Source of the DNA: an uncultured Clostridia bacterium
Lineage (GTDB): Bacteria; Bacillota; Clostridia; TANB77; CAG-508
Reading direction: 5' to 3'
NCBI GenBank assembly: GCA_934133005.1
Contig: CAKPAI010000002.1
Coordinates: 186,001-250,000 of the forward strand
DNA: 64,000 nucleotides
The notes under the pieces were generated by a model. It had not been told where the DNA came from and ran no database searches. It saw only the letters and a list, made by a program, of their open reading frames with translations. Every line of letters begins with the position of its first letter. Within the stretch, counting starts at the first letter, position 1. A program made the position numbers and the translations under genes. Shown here one piece after another: positions 19,827 through 30,931 of this stretch.

Positions 19827-19921
19827 ATACTATTCCTCTATTATAATCAAATTTTTCCTTCAAAATATTATATATCATTAATTATATCAATTTCAACAAT
19901 TTGAATTGCTGGTCAGTTTTA

Positions 19922-20941
19922 TCAAATAATATATGATCTTTTACTTTTTCCAAGTCTAAAATCATCTAAATTTTCTAATGCTTTGCCTGTTCCTATTGCA
20001 ACACAAGATATCGAATCTCCTGCAATCATTACATTTATTCCTGTATTTTCTTGAATTAGCTTATCTAGTCCATCAATCAAGCTTCCTCCTCCAGTCATAT
20101 AAATACCTTTTTTTCTTATGTCTGCTGAAAGTTCTGGTGGTGCTTTTTCTAATACTGCATGTACAGCTTCTGTTATTTCGTTTGCCGGTTCCATTAATGC
20201 TTCTAGCATTTCGCTAGAATGAATTTTTATAGTTTTAGGAAGTCCTGTATATAAGTCTCTTCCTTTTATATTCATATCTAAATCTTGTATTTTAGGATAT
20301 ACACATCCTATATCAATTTTGATATCTTCTGCAGTTCTATCTCCAATTAAAACATTATATTTTTTTCTTATATACTTTACTATAGCTTCATCAAATTTAT
20401 CTCCTGCAACTTTTATTGATGTACTTATTACAGTTCCTCCTAGTGATATTATTGCAATGTCTGTAGTTCCTCCACCTATATCAACAACCATATTTCCAGA
20501 CGGCCTTGATACATCAAGCCCTGCACCTATTGCAGCAGCAAGTGGTTCCTCTATTAAATATACTTTTCTTGCACCAGCACCTATTGCAGCATCTATTACA
20601 GCTCTTTTTTCAACTTCTGTAACTCTTGATGGTATACAAATCATAATTCTAGGTGCAAATATATATCTTCCACATACTTTACTAATAAAATACTTGAGCA
20701 TTTTTTCTGTAACTGTATAATCCGATATTACTCCATCTCGTAATGGTCTTGTAGCTATTATATTACCAGGAGTTCTTCCTAACATTCTTCTTGCTTCTTT
20801 TCCTACTGCTAATACTTCACCTGTATTTTTTTCTATTGCTACCACAGATGGTTCTCTTAATACTATTCCTTTACCCTTTACATATGCTATCACCGTAGCA
20901 GTTCCTAAATCTATTGCTATATCTTGTCCAAATTCTAACAT
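19922..20941 (-). CDS. mreB: MreB/Mbl rod-shape-determining actin homologue
   Basis: Bacterial actin organising lateral wall synthesis. The 339-aa product has the phosphate-1 motif DIAIDLGTATVIAYVKGKGIVLREPSVVA, the signature RPLRDGVISDYTVTEKM, phosphate-2 DIGGGTTDIAIISLGG and the adenosine motif MTGGGSLIDGLD. There are no mreC/mreD genes next to it, as is common for Mbl or MreBH-type paralogues in Firmicutes, so the paralogue is uncertain. SD GAGAGG lies upstream of the ATG. Confidence 0.93.
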   Translation of the reverse strand: MLEFGQDIAIDLGTATVIAYVKGKGIVLREPSVVAIEKNTGEVLAVGKEARRMLGRTPGNIIATRPLRDGVISDYTVTEKMLKYFISKVCGRYIFAPRIMICIPSRVTEVEKRAVIDAAIGAGARKVYLIEEPLAAAIGAGLDVSRPSGNMVVDIGGGTTDIAIISLGGTVISTSIKVAGDKFDEAIVKYIRKKYNVLIGDRTAEDIKIDIGCVYPKIQDLDMNIKGRDLYTGLPKTIKIHSSEMLEALMEPANEITEAVHAVLEKAPPELSADIRKKGIYMTGGGSLIDGLDKLIQENTGINVMIAGDSISCVAIGTGKALENLDDFRLGKSKRSYII

Positions 20942-21103
20942 TCGAAAATTCCTCTCGTTTTTTGTATTACGAAACTATTGCAATTATATTACATCTTGTT
21001 TTAAATTTCAATATAAACATGCTTTAGTTTTCATTTTTTATTTTTATATTGATGTAATACGTGAGTTATGATAAAATTAATTAAAAATTTTTGGAGAAAA
21101 TAT

Positions 21104-22207
21104 ATGAAAATTAAAAATAAAAAAAGATTTTTCTTTTCTATTAGCATTATCCTTCTAATAATTATTATATTGACTTGCCTTATTATATTTGGTATACGAA
21201 AAAATATAAAATCTGTATCATCTAGTTCTTTAAATACATTAGACGATAGCTTTCTTACCTTTCAGAATTCAGAAGATGAATTCCCCAATGTTTCTAATAT
21301 TGAAGAATTAAACTCTATCGAAAACGAGGAAATTATTAATAATATTTCAAATGTAGAAACACAAGTAACATCAAACGAAATTAATCAAAATGCAACTAAA
21401 AAAAGTTCTCTTCCCTATTATATAAAAGTAAATTATGGTGCTCAAGTTGTAACTATTTATACACAAGATAGTAATGGTAATTATACCGTTCCATATAAAT
21501 CTATGGTCTGTTCAACTGGTGTAGCCACTCCTACTTCAGGTGTATATTCAATTCCAGCAAGATGGGAATGGCTTGGTCTTCAAGGTGACGTTTATGGTCA
21601 TTATTGCACACAAATAAAAGGAAATATATTATTTCATTCTGTGCCATATCTTACAAAATGGGACAATTCTAGTTTAGAATATTGGGAATATGATAAACTT
21701 GGCACATATGCTTCTGCTGGCTGTATTAGACTAACAGTCACCGATGCACAGTGGATTTTCAATAATTGTGCCAAAGGAACAAAAGTAGAATTTTATAGCG
21801 ACTCTAATCCAGGTCCTTTAGGAAAACCTTCTTCTAAAAAAATTTCAGCTTATCCGGACTATTTAAGAAATTGGGATCCTACTGATTCAAATCCTAATAA
21901 TCCATGGCACTCTTATAATGAGCCTAGCTCTTCAGACAATAATCTAAACAATATTATTCAAAATGAAGATTCTTCTAATTTAGAAAATAATGAAATTTCA
22001 AATGATAATTCTGATAATGTTTTAACTCCAGACGAAAACCTAGAAAATTCAATAGAAAATATCGAAAATACTATTTCAAATTCGATAGATAGTTCTAATG
22101 AAGAAGAAAATTTATTACCAAATTCAAATAATGAAAACAATGATACAATAGCAAATGATAATGACGTTACTAATACTTCACCCATTATAAATAATTTAGT
22201 AGATTAG
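21104..22207 (+). CDS. L,D-transpeptidase (YkuD fold) with Asn/Ser/Glu-rich tail
   Basis: Peptidoglycan 3-3 cross-linking enzyme or wall-anchoring transpeptidase. The 367-aa product has a basic N-terminus, a membrane segment (about residues 9-30), a polar linker, then a YkuD domain (YYIKVNYGAQVVTIYT, TPTSGVYSI, LFHSVPY) with the catalytic motif SAGCIRL. The last ~110 residues are almost only Asn, Ser, Glu and Asp, a disordered tail. ATG 21104 has a TGGAGA SD 7 nt upstream; the in-frame ATG at 21068 has none. Divergent from mreB. Confidence 0.92.
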   Translation: MKIKNKKRFFFSISIILLIIIILTCLIIFGIRKNIKSVSSSSLNTLDDSFLTFQNSEDEFPNVSNIEELNSIENEEIINNISNVETQVTSNEINQNATKKSSLPYYIKVNYGAQVVTIYTQDSNGNYTVPYKSMVCSTGVATPTSGVYSIPARWEWLGLQGDVYGHYCTQIKGNILFHSVPYLTKWDNSSLEYWEYDKLGTYASAGCIRLTVTDAQWIFNNCAKGTKVEFYSDSNPGPLGKPSSKKISAYPDYLRNWDPTDSNPNNPWHSYNEPSSSDNNLNNIIQNEDSSNLENNEISNDNSDNVLTPDENLENSIENIENTISNSIDSSNEEENLLPNSNNENNDTIANDNDVTNTSPIINNLVD

Positions 22208-22220
22208 TAATCTAAATATA

Positions 22221-22270
22221 AAAAAATTACAGTGATATTTTATTTATATATTATATCATTGTAATTTTTT
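22221..22270. terminator. Bidirectional terminator
   Basis: AAAAAATTACAGTGATAT / ATATCATTGTAATTTTTT inverted repeat between converging genes. Confidence 0.85.
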
Positions 22271-22300
22271 ATATTATTTCATTTTATGCTATATTTATTT

Positions 22301-22795
22301 CTATAAAAAACATTTCATTAGTATAAATATTGCTATAAGTGCTTCTAATTTATTTTCTTTAGTTGCCTGATCTACAATATTTATAAGTTTTGTATTTTCA
22401 TTATCTTGATATTCATCAGTAACTTCTATTTTTAATTTGTTTATATTTTCTGCTCTAAAATTAAAATCAAGATTTTTTTCTTCTCCTGCTTTTAGTTCAT
22501 CTATTTTTATATATTTTGTTAGAATTAATGTTCCTCTTTTTGAAAAAAATTCACACTTTAAATACTTATTATTTAAATCCTCAGCAGTTTTATTTTTTAC
22601 ACTTCCCTCTACTTTTCCATCTATAAATGTCGCTTTTGCACTACTAATATTTACTTCAATTTCATCATTATTATATATTTCTTTTTCCATTGGTGAATAG
22701 CTTGTTTGTAAACAAAAGTAAACTAGTACATTTGACACAATATAAAAAGCTATTAGTAATAATATATATTTTCCAAAAGTTTTTAATCTTCCCAT
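22301..22795 (-). CDS. Small anchored protein with FxLYD-like beta domain
   Basis: 164-aa product with one N-terminal membrane segment (about residues 9-28) and an extracytoplasmic Ig-like beta domain (KATFIDGKVEGSVKNKTAEDLNN..., YIKIDELKAGEEKNLDF), the pattern seen in FxLYD-type extracellular domains. A short hydrophobic segment closes the C-terminus. ATG 22795 has a weak GGGAA element at suitable distance; the ATG five codons upstream has none, so the start is not certain. It lies downstream of lexA in the same direction. Function unknown. Confidence 0.65.
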   Translation of the reverse strand: MGRLKTFGKYILLLIAFYIVSNVLVYFCLQTSYSPMEKEIYNNDEIEVNISSAKATFIDGKVEGSVKNKTAEDLNNKYLKCEFFSKRGTLILTKYIKIDELKAGEEKNLDFNFRAENINKLKIEVTDEYQDNENTKLINIVDQATKENKLEALIAIFILMKCFL

Positions 22796-22895
22796 ACTTT
22801 TATTTCCCATCTATATTTTTTAGAATAACGTAAGTCTATGTATTATCATTTATAATTAACATAGACTTATTTTACTTTTGTTCTTATATCATGTA

Positions 22896-23561
22896 TTACA
22901 TTTTTCTAAATACTCCAGCTACTTTTCCTAAAATTTTACAGTTTGGTACAATTATTGGGTCCATTGTAGAATTTTCTGGTTGAAGTCTTATATGATCTTT
23001 TTCTTTATAAAATGTTTTTACTGTTGCTTCATCATCAATTAAAGCAACTACTATTTCACCGTTTTCAGCAGTATTTTGTTTTCTTACTAGAATATAATCT
23101 CCATCTAATATCCCAGCTTCAATCATGCTTTCCCCTCTAACAGTAAGCATAAAGCACTCACTATTTCCGATGAAGTCTAGCGGAATTGGAAATGTATCTG
23201 TTATATTTTCTACTGCTAAAATTGGAGCTCCTGCAGTTATTTTTCCTATAACTGGAACATCTACTAGTTCCTTACCTGCATATACATTTTTGGTTTCTTC
23301 GCTTTCTTTAGCAGGTTTATATTTTTTTCCACCTTTTAATAATTGTAGAGTTCTTCCCATTTTGTCTCTTCTTGCAATATAACCATTATCTTCAAGTCTA
23401 TTTAAATATGCATGAACAGTAGCTGTTGACTTTAGTCCTACTGCTTGACAAATCTCTCTTACTGATGGTGGATATCCATTTTCATTTAACTGTTTTTCTA
23501 TGAATTTTAATATGTCCTTTTCCCTTTTATTTAAAACTTGTGGGTCTCTTTTTTTTGGCAT
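22896..23561 (-). CDS. lexA: LexA, SOS repressor
   Basis: Transcriptional repressor of the SOS response that cleaves itself when bound to RecA-ssDNA. The 221-aa product has an N-terminal winged HTH (GYPPSVREICQAVGLKSTATV, about residues 27-47). The Ala-Gly cleavage site is in GKITAGAPIL, the catalytic Ser in GESMIEAGILDGD and the catalytic Lys in EATVKTFYKE. All key residues are present. It has its own promoter with a palindrome over the -35 box. Confidence 0.97.
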   Translation of the reverse strand: MPKKRDPQVLNKREKDILKFIEKQLNENGYPPSVREICQAVGLKSTATVHAYLNRLEDNGYIARRDKMGRTLQLLKGGKKYKPAKESEETKNVYAGKELVDVPVIGKITAGAPILAVENITDTFPIPLDFIGNSECFMLTVRGESMIEAGILDGDYILVRKQNTAENGEIVVALIDDEATVKTFYKEKDHIRLQPENSTMDPIIVPNCKILGKVAGVFRKM

Positions 23562-23594
23562 AATAAATCACTCCTCAAAAATTATTTCATAATT

Positions 23595-23625
23595 ATATTA
23601 TCATAAAAAAATTAGTTTGTCAAAC
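23595..23625 (-). promoter_or_regulatory. lexA promoter with a palindrome over the -35 element
   Basis: Minus strand: TTGACA (23623-23618), 17 nt, TAATAT (23600-23595). The imperfect palindrome GTTTGTCAAAC (23615-23625) covers the -35 hexamer and would be well placed for LexA autorepression. It is not the Bacillus-type GAAC-N4-GTTC box. Confidence 0.65.
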
Positions 23626-23647
23626 AAAATTTCGCATTTTTATAAAA

Positions 23648-25959
<2,312 letters not shown>

Positions 25960-26063
25960 TTAGCGTCCTTTCTAATTTTTTCATATACTATTATACATAA
26001 TTTACCTGTATTTTACAAGGTTATCTTCATAAAAAAGAGTGACATAAATTTATTTTTAATATC

Positions 26064-26089
26064 AAAAAAACGATGATATAAAATCATCG
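26064..26089 (-). terminator. Intrinsic terminator of the rplU-rpmA operon
   Basis: CGATGAT-ATAAA-ATCATCG hairpin followed on the minus strand by seven T residues. Confidence 0.9.
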
Positions 26090-26105
26090 CTTCTTTTGAT
26101 TATAA

Positions 26106-26486
26106 TTATTTGCTTTCTACTGCTTTTTTAGCTGTTGTAGTTTTCTTTGCTGTTGTTTTCTTAACAGTTTCTTTCTTTTCTACTTTTTCAGCTTTAGGTG
26201 TTTCTTTTTTTGCAGCCATTTCTTTTAATTCTTCTGCAGTATATACGCTAACTTGTTTTTTATCTCTTCCAAGTCTTTCAAATTTTACCATTCCAGTAAC
26301 TTTTGCATATAATGTGTCATCACTTCCGATTCCAACATTTTTTCCTGGATGGAATTTTGTTCCTCTTTGTCTAACTAAAATGTTTCCAGCTGGAACAACT
26401 TGACCATCAGCTCTTTTTAACCCAAGACGCTTTGACTCGCTGTCTCTTCCGTTCTTAGAACTTCCTTGTCCTTTCTTATGAGCCAT
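26106..26486 (-). CDS. rpmA: 50S ribosomal protein L27, without N-extension, with Lys-rich C-tail
   Basis: Ribosomal protein near the peptidyl-transferase centre. The core starts [22 protein letters not shown] and ends around residue 82. About 44 more residues form a Lys/Ala/Thr-rich tail ([13 protein letters not shown]). ATG 26486 has GGGAG 8 nt upstream; the ATG three codons earlier is only 3 nt from it. Most Firmicutes L27 proteins begin with a short extension that the protease Prp removes. Here the mature-type N-terminus is encoded directly, and there is no prp gene in the 75 nt between rplU and rpmA. Confidence 0.95.
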   Translation of the reverse strand: MAHKKGQGSSKNGRDSESKRLGLKRADGQVVPAGNILVRQRGTKFHPGKNVGIGSDDTLYAKVTGMVKFERLGRDKKQVSVYTAEELKEMAAKKETPKAEKVEKKETVKKTTAKKTTTAKKAVESK

Positions 26487-26561
26487 TTCATTCACTCCCT
26501 TCGCAATTTATTTATTCTCTTATATAAATATCAAATATCTTAATTTTATTATGTAGCTAAA

Positions 26562-26918
26562 TTATTCTTTTACTTCTTTTTTAGCTTCTGCTGTTTTCTT
26601 TTCAGCAGCTGTTTTTATAGATGTTATTTCAACCTTTGTATATGGTTGTCTATGTCCTTGAGTTCTTCTGTAGTTTTTCTTAGCTTTATATTTGTAAACT
26701 AATATTTTTTTAGCTTTTCCATGAGCTACTACTTTTCCCTCAACTTTAACACCTTTAACGTAAGGAGCTCCAACTTCTACTTTTTTGTCGTCAGATACTA
26801 AAACAACATTATCAAATGTTACTTTTTTACCTTCTTCTACATCTAATTTTTCGAAGAATACTACATCTCCTTCTGCTACTTTGTATTGTTTTCCACAACT
26901 TTCAATTATTGCGTACAT
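26562..26918 (-). CDS. rplU: 50S ribosomal protein L21
   Basis: rRNA-binding ribosomal protein, 118 aa. It has the usual [18 protein letters not shown] start, the [14 protein letters not shown] segment and the [18 protein letters not shown] signature, plus a short Ala/Lys/Glu-rich tail. First gene of the rplU-rpmA operon, behind an L21-type leader. SD AGGGAGG. Confidence 0.97.
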   Translation of the reverse strand: MYAIIESCGKQYKVAEGDVVFFEKLDVEEGKKVTFDNVVLVSDDKKVEVGAPYVKGVKVEGKVVAHGKAKKILVYKYKAKKNYRRTQGHRQPYTKVEITSIKTAAEKKTAEAKKEVKE

Positions 26919-26924
26919 TCTATG

Positions 26925-27024
26925 TACACCTCCCTTATTTCGTATACTCGCTAAGCATAAAATTCAAGGCAGTTACTTAAATTTGTAACATTTAGTTGCC
27001 CGACTCAGGCGGCTTACAGATAAG
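26925..27024 (-). ncRNA. L21 leader (autoregulatory mRNA element)
   Basis: The ~100-nt untranslated leader before rplU holds GC-rich paired segments (GTAAGCCGCC, GAGTCGGGCAACTAAATGTTAC, GTAACTGCCTTGAA) and is placed like the Rfam L21 leader of Firmicutes. The assignment rests on position and general layout, not on a covariance search. Confidence 0.65.
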
Positions 27025-27025
27025 T

Positions 27026-27054
27026 ATTTTATCACATGTTCCAGTTATTGTCAA
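27026..27054 (-). promoter_or_regulatory. Promoter of rplU-rpmA
   Basis: Minus strand: TTGACA (27054-27049), 17 nt, TAAAAT (27031-27026). Confidence 0.85.
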
Positions 27055-27110
27055 CAAAAAGTAACCATTTTACACAAAAATGCAACTTCACTACAATAAG
27101 TTTAGTATTA

Positions 27111-28304
27111 CTATATCTTTTTTCTAGTCATTTCCAATAAATCTAATTTTGTAAATCCTTCTATTTGAGTTTTACTTCTATCATTTTTTAATTCGTTTTG
27201 AAGTAACTTTAGAATCTCTTCTTTATCATTATTATCATCCATATCAATATAATCTACAACAATAATCCCACTTATATTTCTAAGTCTTAATTGTTTTGCA
27301 ATTTCCACAGTTGCTTCTTTATTTACTTTTACAATTGTATTTTCTTTTGTCATTTTTTTATTTCCAGTAAACTTTCCTGAATTTACATCAATTGCCGTTA
27401 GCGCTTCTGTTCTATCAATAGTTATAAATCCACCACAATTTAACCATATTTTTCTTTCTTTTGCTTTTTCTAACTGTTTATTTATATCATGTTTTTCAAA
27501 GACATCTTCATTTTCTTTAATTTCGATTTTTATTTTTTTATTAGTTTTTAATAAATATTCTTTTATTAATTCATATGTCTCTTTATCATTTACAAGAATA
27601 TCATCAATCTGAGTTTCAAACAAGCTTATTAGCAATTTCTCTATAACATTTCTATTTTTATGTAGCATCACTGGCTTTCCAGTATCTTTTACTTTTTCAT
27701 ATTTTCTTTTTATTTTTCGCCATGTTTTAATTAATTCTTCTATATCTTCTTCTATTTCTAATTTTTCTTTTTTTTCAGCACCAGTCCTTAAAATCAAACC
27801 ATATCTTTCATTTTTATACTTTTCCATTATTTCTTTTGCTATATTCTTTAATCTGATTTTTTCTTCTTTATCTTCTATTTTTTTTGATACTGTTATAAAT
27901 GGTGTATCTATTTCTAAAACTGTAAGCCTTCCAGTTAATGCAATATGCTTTGTGACTCTTGCACCTTTTTTATCAATTTCATCTTTTCTTATTTGAACTA
28001 TAATTGGCTCTTTTGGTCTTATATAATCTTTGATTTTATAATTAGACATTTCTTCTAATTTATTTCCAGTCAAAATGCTTACTTTAGGTACAATATCTTT
28101 TATATGTATAAAGGCATTTTTTTCCTCTCCAATGTCTACAAATGCTGCTTGCATTCCAGGTAATATATCTTTTACTATTCCGCAATATATATTTCCTTCT
28201 AGAACATTTTCTGATTCTTCATATTGTTCTATTATTTTTCCATTTTGAACTAGCACAGCTGTTCTTTTTCCTTCACTGTTTTTATTTATTATTATTTCTC
28301 TCAT
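27111..28304 (-). CDS. rng: RNase E/G family ribonuclease, short form lacking the Zn-link
   Basis: Endoribonuclease for mRNA/rRNA processing. The 397-aa product has the N-terminal S1/RNase H-like start (IYCGIVKDILPGMQAAFVDIG), the 5' sensor region and the DNase I-like catalytic core with its two metal-binding Asp regions (ALTAIDVNSGKFTG and IIVVDYIDMDD). It stops right after FTKLDLLEMTRKKI. In E. coli RNase G/E the chain continues into a Cys-x-x-Cys Zn-link and small domain that mediate dimer/tetramer contacts; this is absent. It follows pth by 8 nt. Confidence 0.9.
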   Translation of the reverse strand: MREIIINKNSEGKRTAVLVQNGKIIEQYEESENVLEGNIYCGIVKDILPGMQAAFVDIGEEKNAFIHIKDIVPKVSILTGNKLEEMSNYKIKDYIRPKEPIIVQIRKDEIDKKGARVTKHIALTGRLTVLEIDTPFITVSKKIEDKEEKIRLKNIAKEIMEKYKNERYGLILRTGAEKKEKLEIEEDIEELIKTWRKIKRKYEKVKDTGKPVMLHKNRNVIEKLLISLFETQIDDILVNDKETYELIKEYLLKTNKKIKIEIKENEDVFEKHDINKQLEKAKERKIWLNCGGFITIDRTEALTAIDVNSGKFTGNKKMTKENTIVKVNKEATVEIAKQLRLRNISGIIVVDYIDMDDNNDKEEILKLLQNELKNDRSKTQIEGFTKLDLLEMTRKKI

Positions 28305-28312
28305 AAAATTGC

Positions 28313-28870
28313 TTAATTTAGTTTGCTCATTGCCTTTTCAATTCCTATTTTTAGAATTTCTTCAACAGCAACTACTCCTTTATTAACTCCTTCTTCTAAT
28401 TTTTCATACTCTTCTTTACTTACTTTGCCTATAACATAGCTAATTAAATCTTGAATTTTTTCTCCATTACCAGTTCCAACTCTAATGCGTGGAAATTCCG
28501 TTGTTCCAAGTTCGTGTACTACTGATTTCATTCCATTATGGGTTCCTGGTCCACCCTTTAACCTAATTTTTGTTATTCCGGTTAGAATGTCAATATCATC
28601 ATATATTATAATTATATTTTGAGGCTCTATTTTATAAAAATCAGCAAATGGCTTTACCGCTTCTCCACTATTATTCATATATGTTTGTGGTTTTACTAAA
28701 ATAACTTTTTCACCTTCAATTATTCCATTTCCATATAGACTTTCAAACTTATTTTTTTCTATTTTAATATTATGCTTTTCAGCTAATTTATTTATTACAT
28801 CAAAACCCATGTTGTGTCTGGTACGCGAATATTCTTCTTCTGGATTTCCCAATCCTACTATTAAATACAT
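28313..28870 (-). CDS. pth: Peptidyl-tRNA hydrolase
   Basis: Recycles peptidyl-tRNA dropped from ribosomes. The 185-aa product has LIVGLGNPEEEYSRTRHNMGF with the catalytic His, NNSGEAV, IYDDIDI and GGPGTHNGMKSV. The frame is open 18 codons further upstream, but ATG 28870 gives the family N-terminus and has an AAGGAAG SD. Co-transcribed with rng. Confidence 0.96.
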   Translation of the reverse strand: MYLIVGLGNPEEEYSRTRHNMGFDVINKLAEKHNIKIEKNKFESLYGNGIIEGEKVILVKPQTYMNNSGEAVKPFADFYKIEPQNIIIIYDDIDILTGITKIRLKGGPGTHNGMKSVVHELGTTEFPRIRVGTGNGEKIQDLISYVIGKVSKEEYEKLEEGVNKGVVAVEEILKIGIEKAMSKLN

Positions 28871-28994
28871 ATTTCTTAACTTCCTTCTTTTTAACTTGCT
28901 AAAGTATAACATATTTTTGTTCATTTCTCAATAGATTTACCTTTTCAGATTTAAAAACTTATGATATAATAAGCTTGCTAAAGGAGAATTATAT

Positions 28995-29903
28995 ATGGAA
29001 CAAAAAAACTTTAAATCTGGCTTTGTTTCTATGCTTGGTAGAACTAACGTAGGCAAATCCAGTATAATAAATGCTTTAGTTGGTGAAAAAGTAGCAGCTG
29101 TAGCAAATAAAGTTCAAACTACTAGAACAGCCATTAGAGCAATTGTAAATAGACCAACTTCACAAATAATTTTTGTTGATACCCCTGGAATTCACAAACC
29201 AAAATCAAAACTTGGAAATACTATGGTTGAAACCGCGTTTGGTGCATCATTAGATGTTGACATTATAGTTTTTGTAATTGATGCAACTTCTACTGAAATT
29301 GGTCCTGGTGATAAACGTATATTAGAAAAAATTAAAGAATCTCATAAAAAATGTATTCTTGTTATAAATAAGATTGATCTAACAAATAAAACTCATATTG
29401 CAGAACTTATTGCACTATATTCAGCAGAATATGATTTTACTGCTGTTATCCCTATCTCTGTTACTAAAAATAAAAACTTAGATGTCTTACTAAATGAAAT
29501 AGAAAATCACTTAAAATTTGGTCCTGCATATTATAATACAGAGGAATACACTGACCAAACATTAAGACAACTTGCGGAAGAAACAATTCGTGAAAAAGCT
29601 TTAAAACTTTTAGACGAAGAAGTTCCTCATGGCATATATGTTGAGTGTACTAAAATGAAATTTAGAAAGACTGCAAGCAAAGAAAAAATTTATGATGTAG
29701 ATGCAACCATATATTGTTTGCGTGAATCTCATAAAGGAATAATTATTGGCAAAGGTGGTCAAATGTTAAAGAAAATCGGCACATATGCTCGTGAGGACTT
29801 AGAGAAAATGTTTGGAACAAAAATAAATTTAAAATTATGGGTAAAAGTAAAATCTGATTGGCTAAATGATGATGCACTTGTAAAAAAATTCAAATTGCAA
29901 TAA
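28995..29903 (+). CDS. era: GTPase Era
   Basis: GTPase that binds the 3' end of 16S rRNA during 30S assembly. The 302-aa product has G1 GRTNVGKSS, G3 DTPG, G4 NKID and a C-terminal KH domain (GIIIGKGGQMLKKIG). It starts the plus-strand cluster era-yqzL-recO, a Firmicutes arrangement. TATAAT lies 22 nt upstream of the AAGGAG SD region, with only a weak -35. Confidence 0.97.
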   Translation: MEQKNFKSGFVSMLGRTNVGKSSIINALVGEKVAAVANKVQTTRTAIRAIVNRPTSQIIFVDTPGIHKPKSKLGNTMVETAFGASLDVDIIVFVIDATSTEIGPGDKRILEKIKESHKKCILVINKIDLTNKTHIAELIALYSAEYDFTAVIPISVTKNKNLDVLLNEIENHLKFGPAYYNTEEYTDQTLRQLAEETIREKALKLLDEEVPHGIYVECTKMKFRKTASKEKIYDVDATIYCLRESHKGIIIGKGGQMLKKIGTYAREDLEKMFGTKINLKLWVKVKSDWLNDDALVKKFKLQ

Positions 29904-29969
29904 TCAGTATAAATTCTAAATTTTTGCCTAAAATAAGTGTAATATAAATTACATTAAGGAGATTGACTT

Positions 29970-30158
29970 ATGATAAAAGATATAGCTTGGAAAACATTTA
30001 AAAACACAGGTAATATTGATACCTTTTTGGAACTAATGAAAGTTGAAGCAACAGAACAAGAAATAAAGGCAAATGCAGAATTTGCAGTCTTTAATGACAA
30101 CTTTATTCCATCTGACTTAAATAAAAATATAGATACTACTAAAAGGACTTCTTTATAG
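29970..30158 (+). CDS. yqzL: YqzL family small protein
   Basis: 62-aa protein with the YqzL-type start (xxAWKTFKNTGNIDTFLEL) located, as in B. subtilis, between era and recO. The second half is polar and not conserved as far as I can tell. Its biochemical role is unknown. SD AAGGAGA precedes the ATG; recO begins 2 nt after its stop. Confidence 0.85.
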   Translation: MIKDIAWKTFKNTGNIDTFLELMKVEATEQEIKANAEFAVFNDNFIPSDLNKNIDTTKRTSL

Positions 30159-30160
30159 TT

Positions 30161-30889
30161 ATGGGAATAATAAAAACAAAAGGATTAGTACTCTTTGAAA
30201 GTAACATGGGTGATTTTGATAAAATGGTATCAGTACTCACTCCAGACTTAGGAAAAATTGGTTGTGCTGCTAAAGGAGCTAGAAAACCTAAAAGTCCTCT
30301 TCTAGCAGGCACACAATTTCTAAGTTTTAGCGATTTAGTAATATTTAGTGGTGTAAATTCATATAGTATAAATTCATGTGAGGCAATTGAGGTTTTCTAT
30401 AATATTAGAACCGATCTAGACAAGCTTACATATGCTTCTTTTATTTCAAGAATAGTTTATGATGTCACTGATGAAAATCAATATACATATAAAATTTTAC
30501 AACTTTTACTTAATACATTGTATGTAATTTCAGAAACTGATATAGATAAAGATTTTATTTTATCTGTTTTTGAATTAAGATTAATGTTGCTTCTTGGATT
30601 TGCTCCTAATTTGCATAGTTGTGCTATTTGTTCTTCAAAAGACAATATTGCATATTTTAGTATTGAACATTCTGGTTTTGTATGTGGACCTTGTGGTAGA
30701 AGCGACAAATCTGCCATTAGAATAAATCAGGATACATTTAATGCACTAAAATATATTTTTTCAGCACCTGCAAAAAAAATATTTTCATTTACTATCTCTG
30801 AAGAAGCTAAAAAAGAATTAAAATTAATTGCCACTTTATATCTAAATAAGAACTTGGAAAAAGAATATAAATTAGAAAAGTTATTTTAA
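30161..30889 (+). CDS. recO: DNA repair protein RecO
   Basis: Recombination mediator that anneals ssDNA and loads RecA with RecR. The 242-aa product has an N-terminal OB fold (TKGLVLFESNMGDFDKMVSVLTPDLG) and the zinc-binding CAICSS...CGPCG motif at about residues 150-175. Immediately downstream of yqzL. Confidence 0.95.
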   Translation: MGIIKTKGLVLFESNMGDFDKMVSVLTPDLGKIGCAAKGARKPKSPLLAGTQFLSFSDLVIFSGVNSYSINSCEAIEVFYNIRTDLDKLTYASFISRIVYDVTDENQYTYKILQLLLNTLYVISETDIDKDFILSVFELRLMLLLGFAPNLHSCAICSSKDNIAYFSIEHSGFVCGPCGRSDKSAIRINQDTFNALKYIFSAPAKKIFSFTISEEAKKELKLIATLYLNKNLEKEYKLEKLF

Positions 30890-30890
30890 A

Positions 30891-30923
30891 AAGAACTCAG
30901 ATTTTGTACAAATTTGAGTTCTT
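30891..30923. terminator. Bidirectional terminator
   Basis: AAGAACTCA / TGAGTTCTT stem between converging recO and the yerB-like gene, flanked by A- and T-runs. Confidence 0.8.
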
Positions 30924-30931
30924 ATTTCTTT

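Noticed and set aside
21958..22185. 75-aa minus-strand frame inside the L,D-transpeptidase tail
   Set aside because: It mirrors the low-complexity Asn/Ser/Glu tail; no SD and no independent support.
22301..22795. CRISPR arrays, IS elements or prophage genes anywhere in the window
   Set aside because: No regularly spaced repeats, transposase, integrase or phage structural genes were found.
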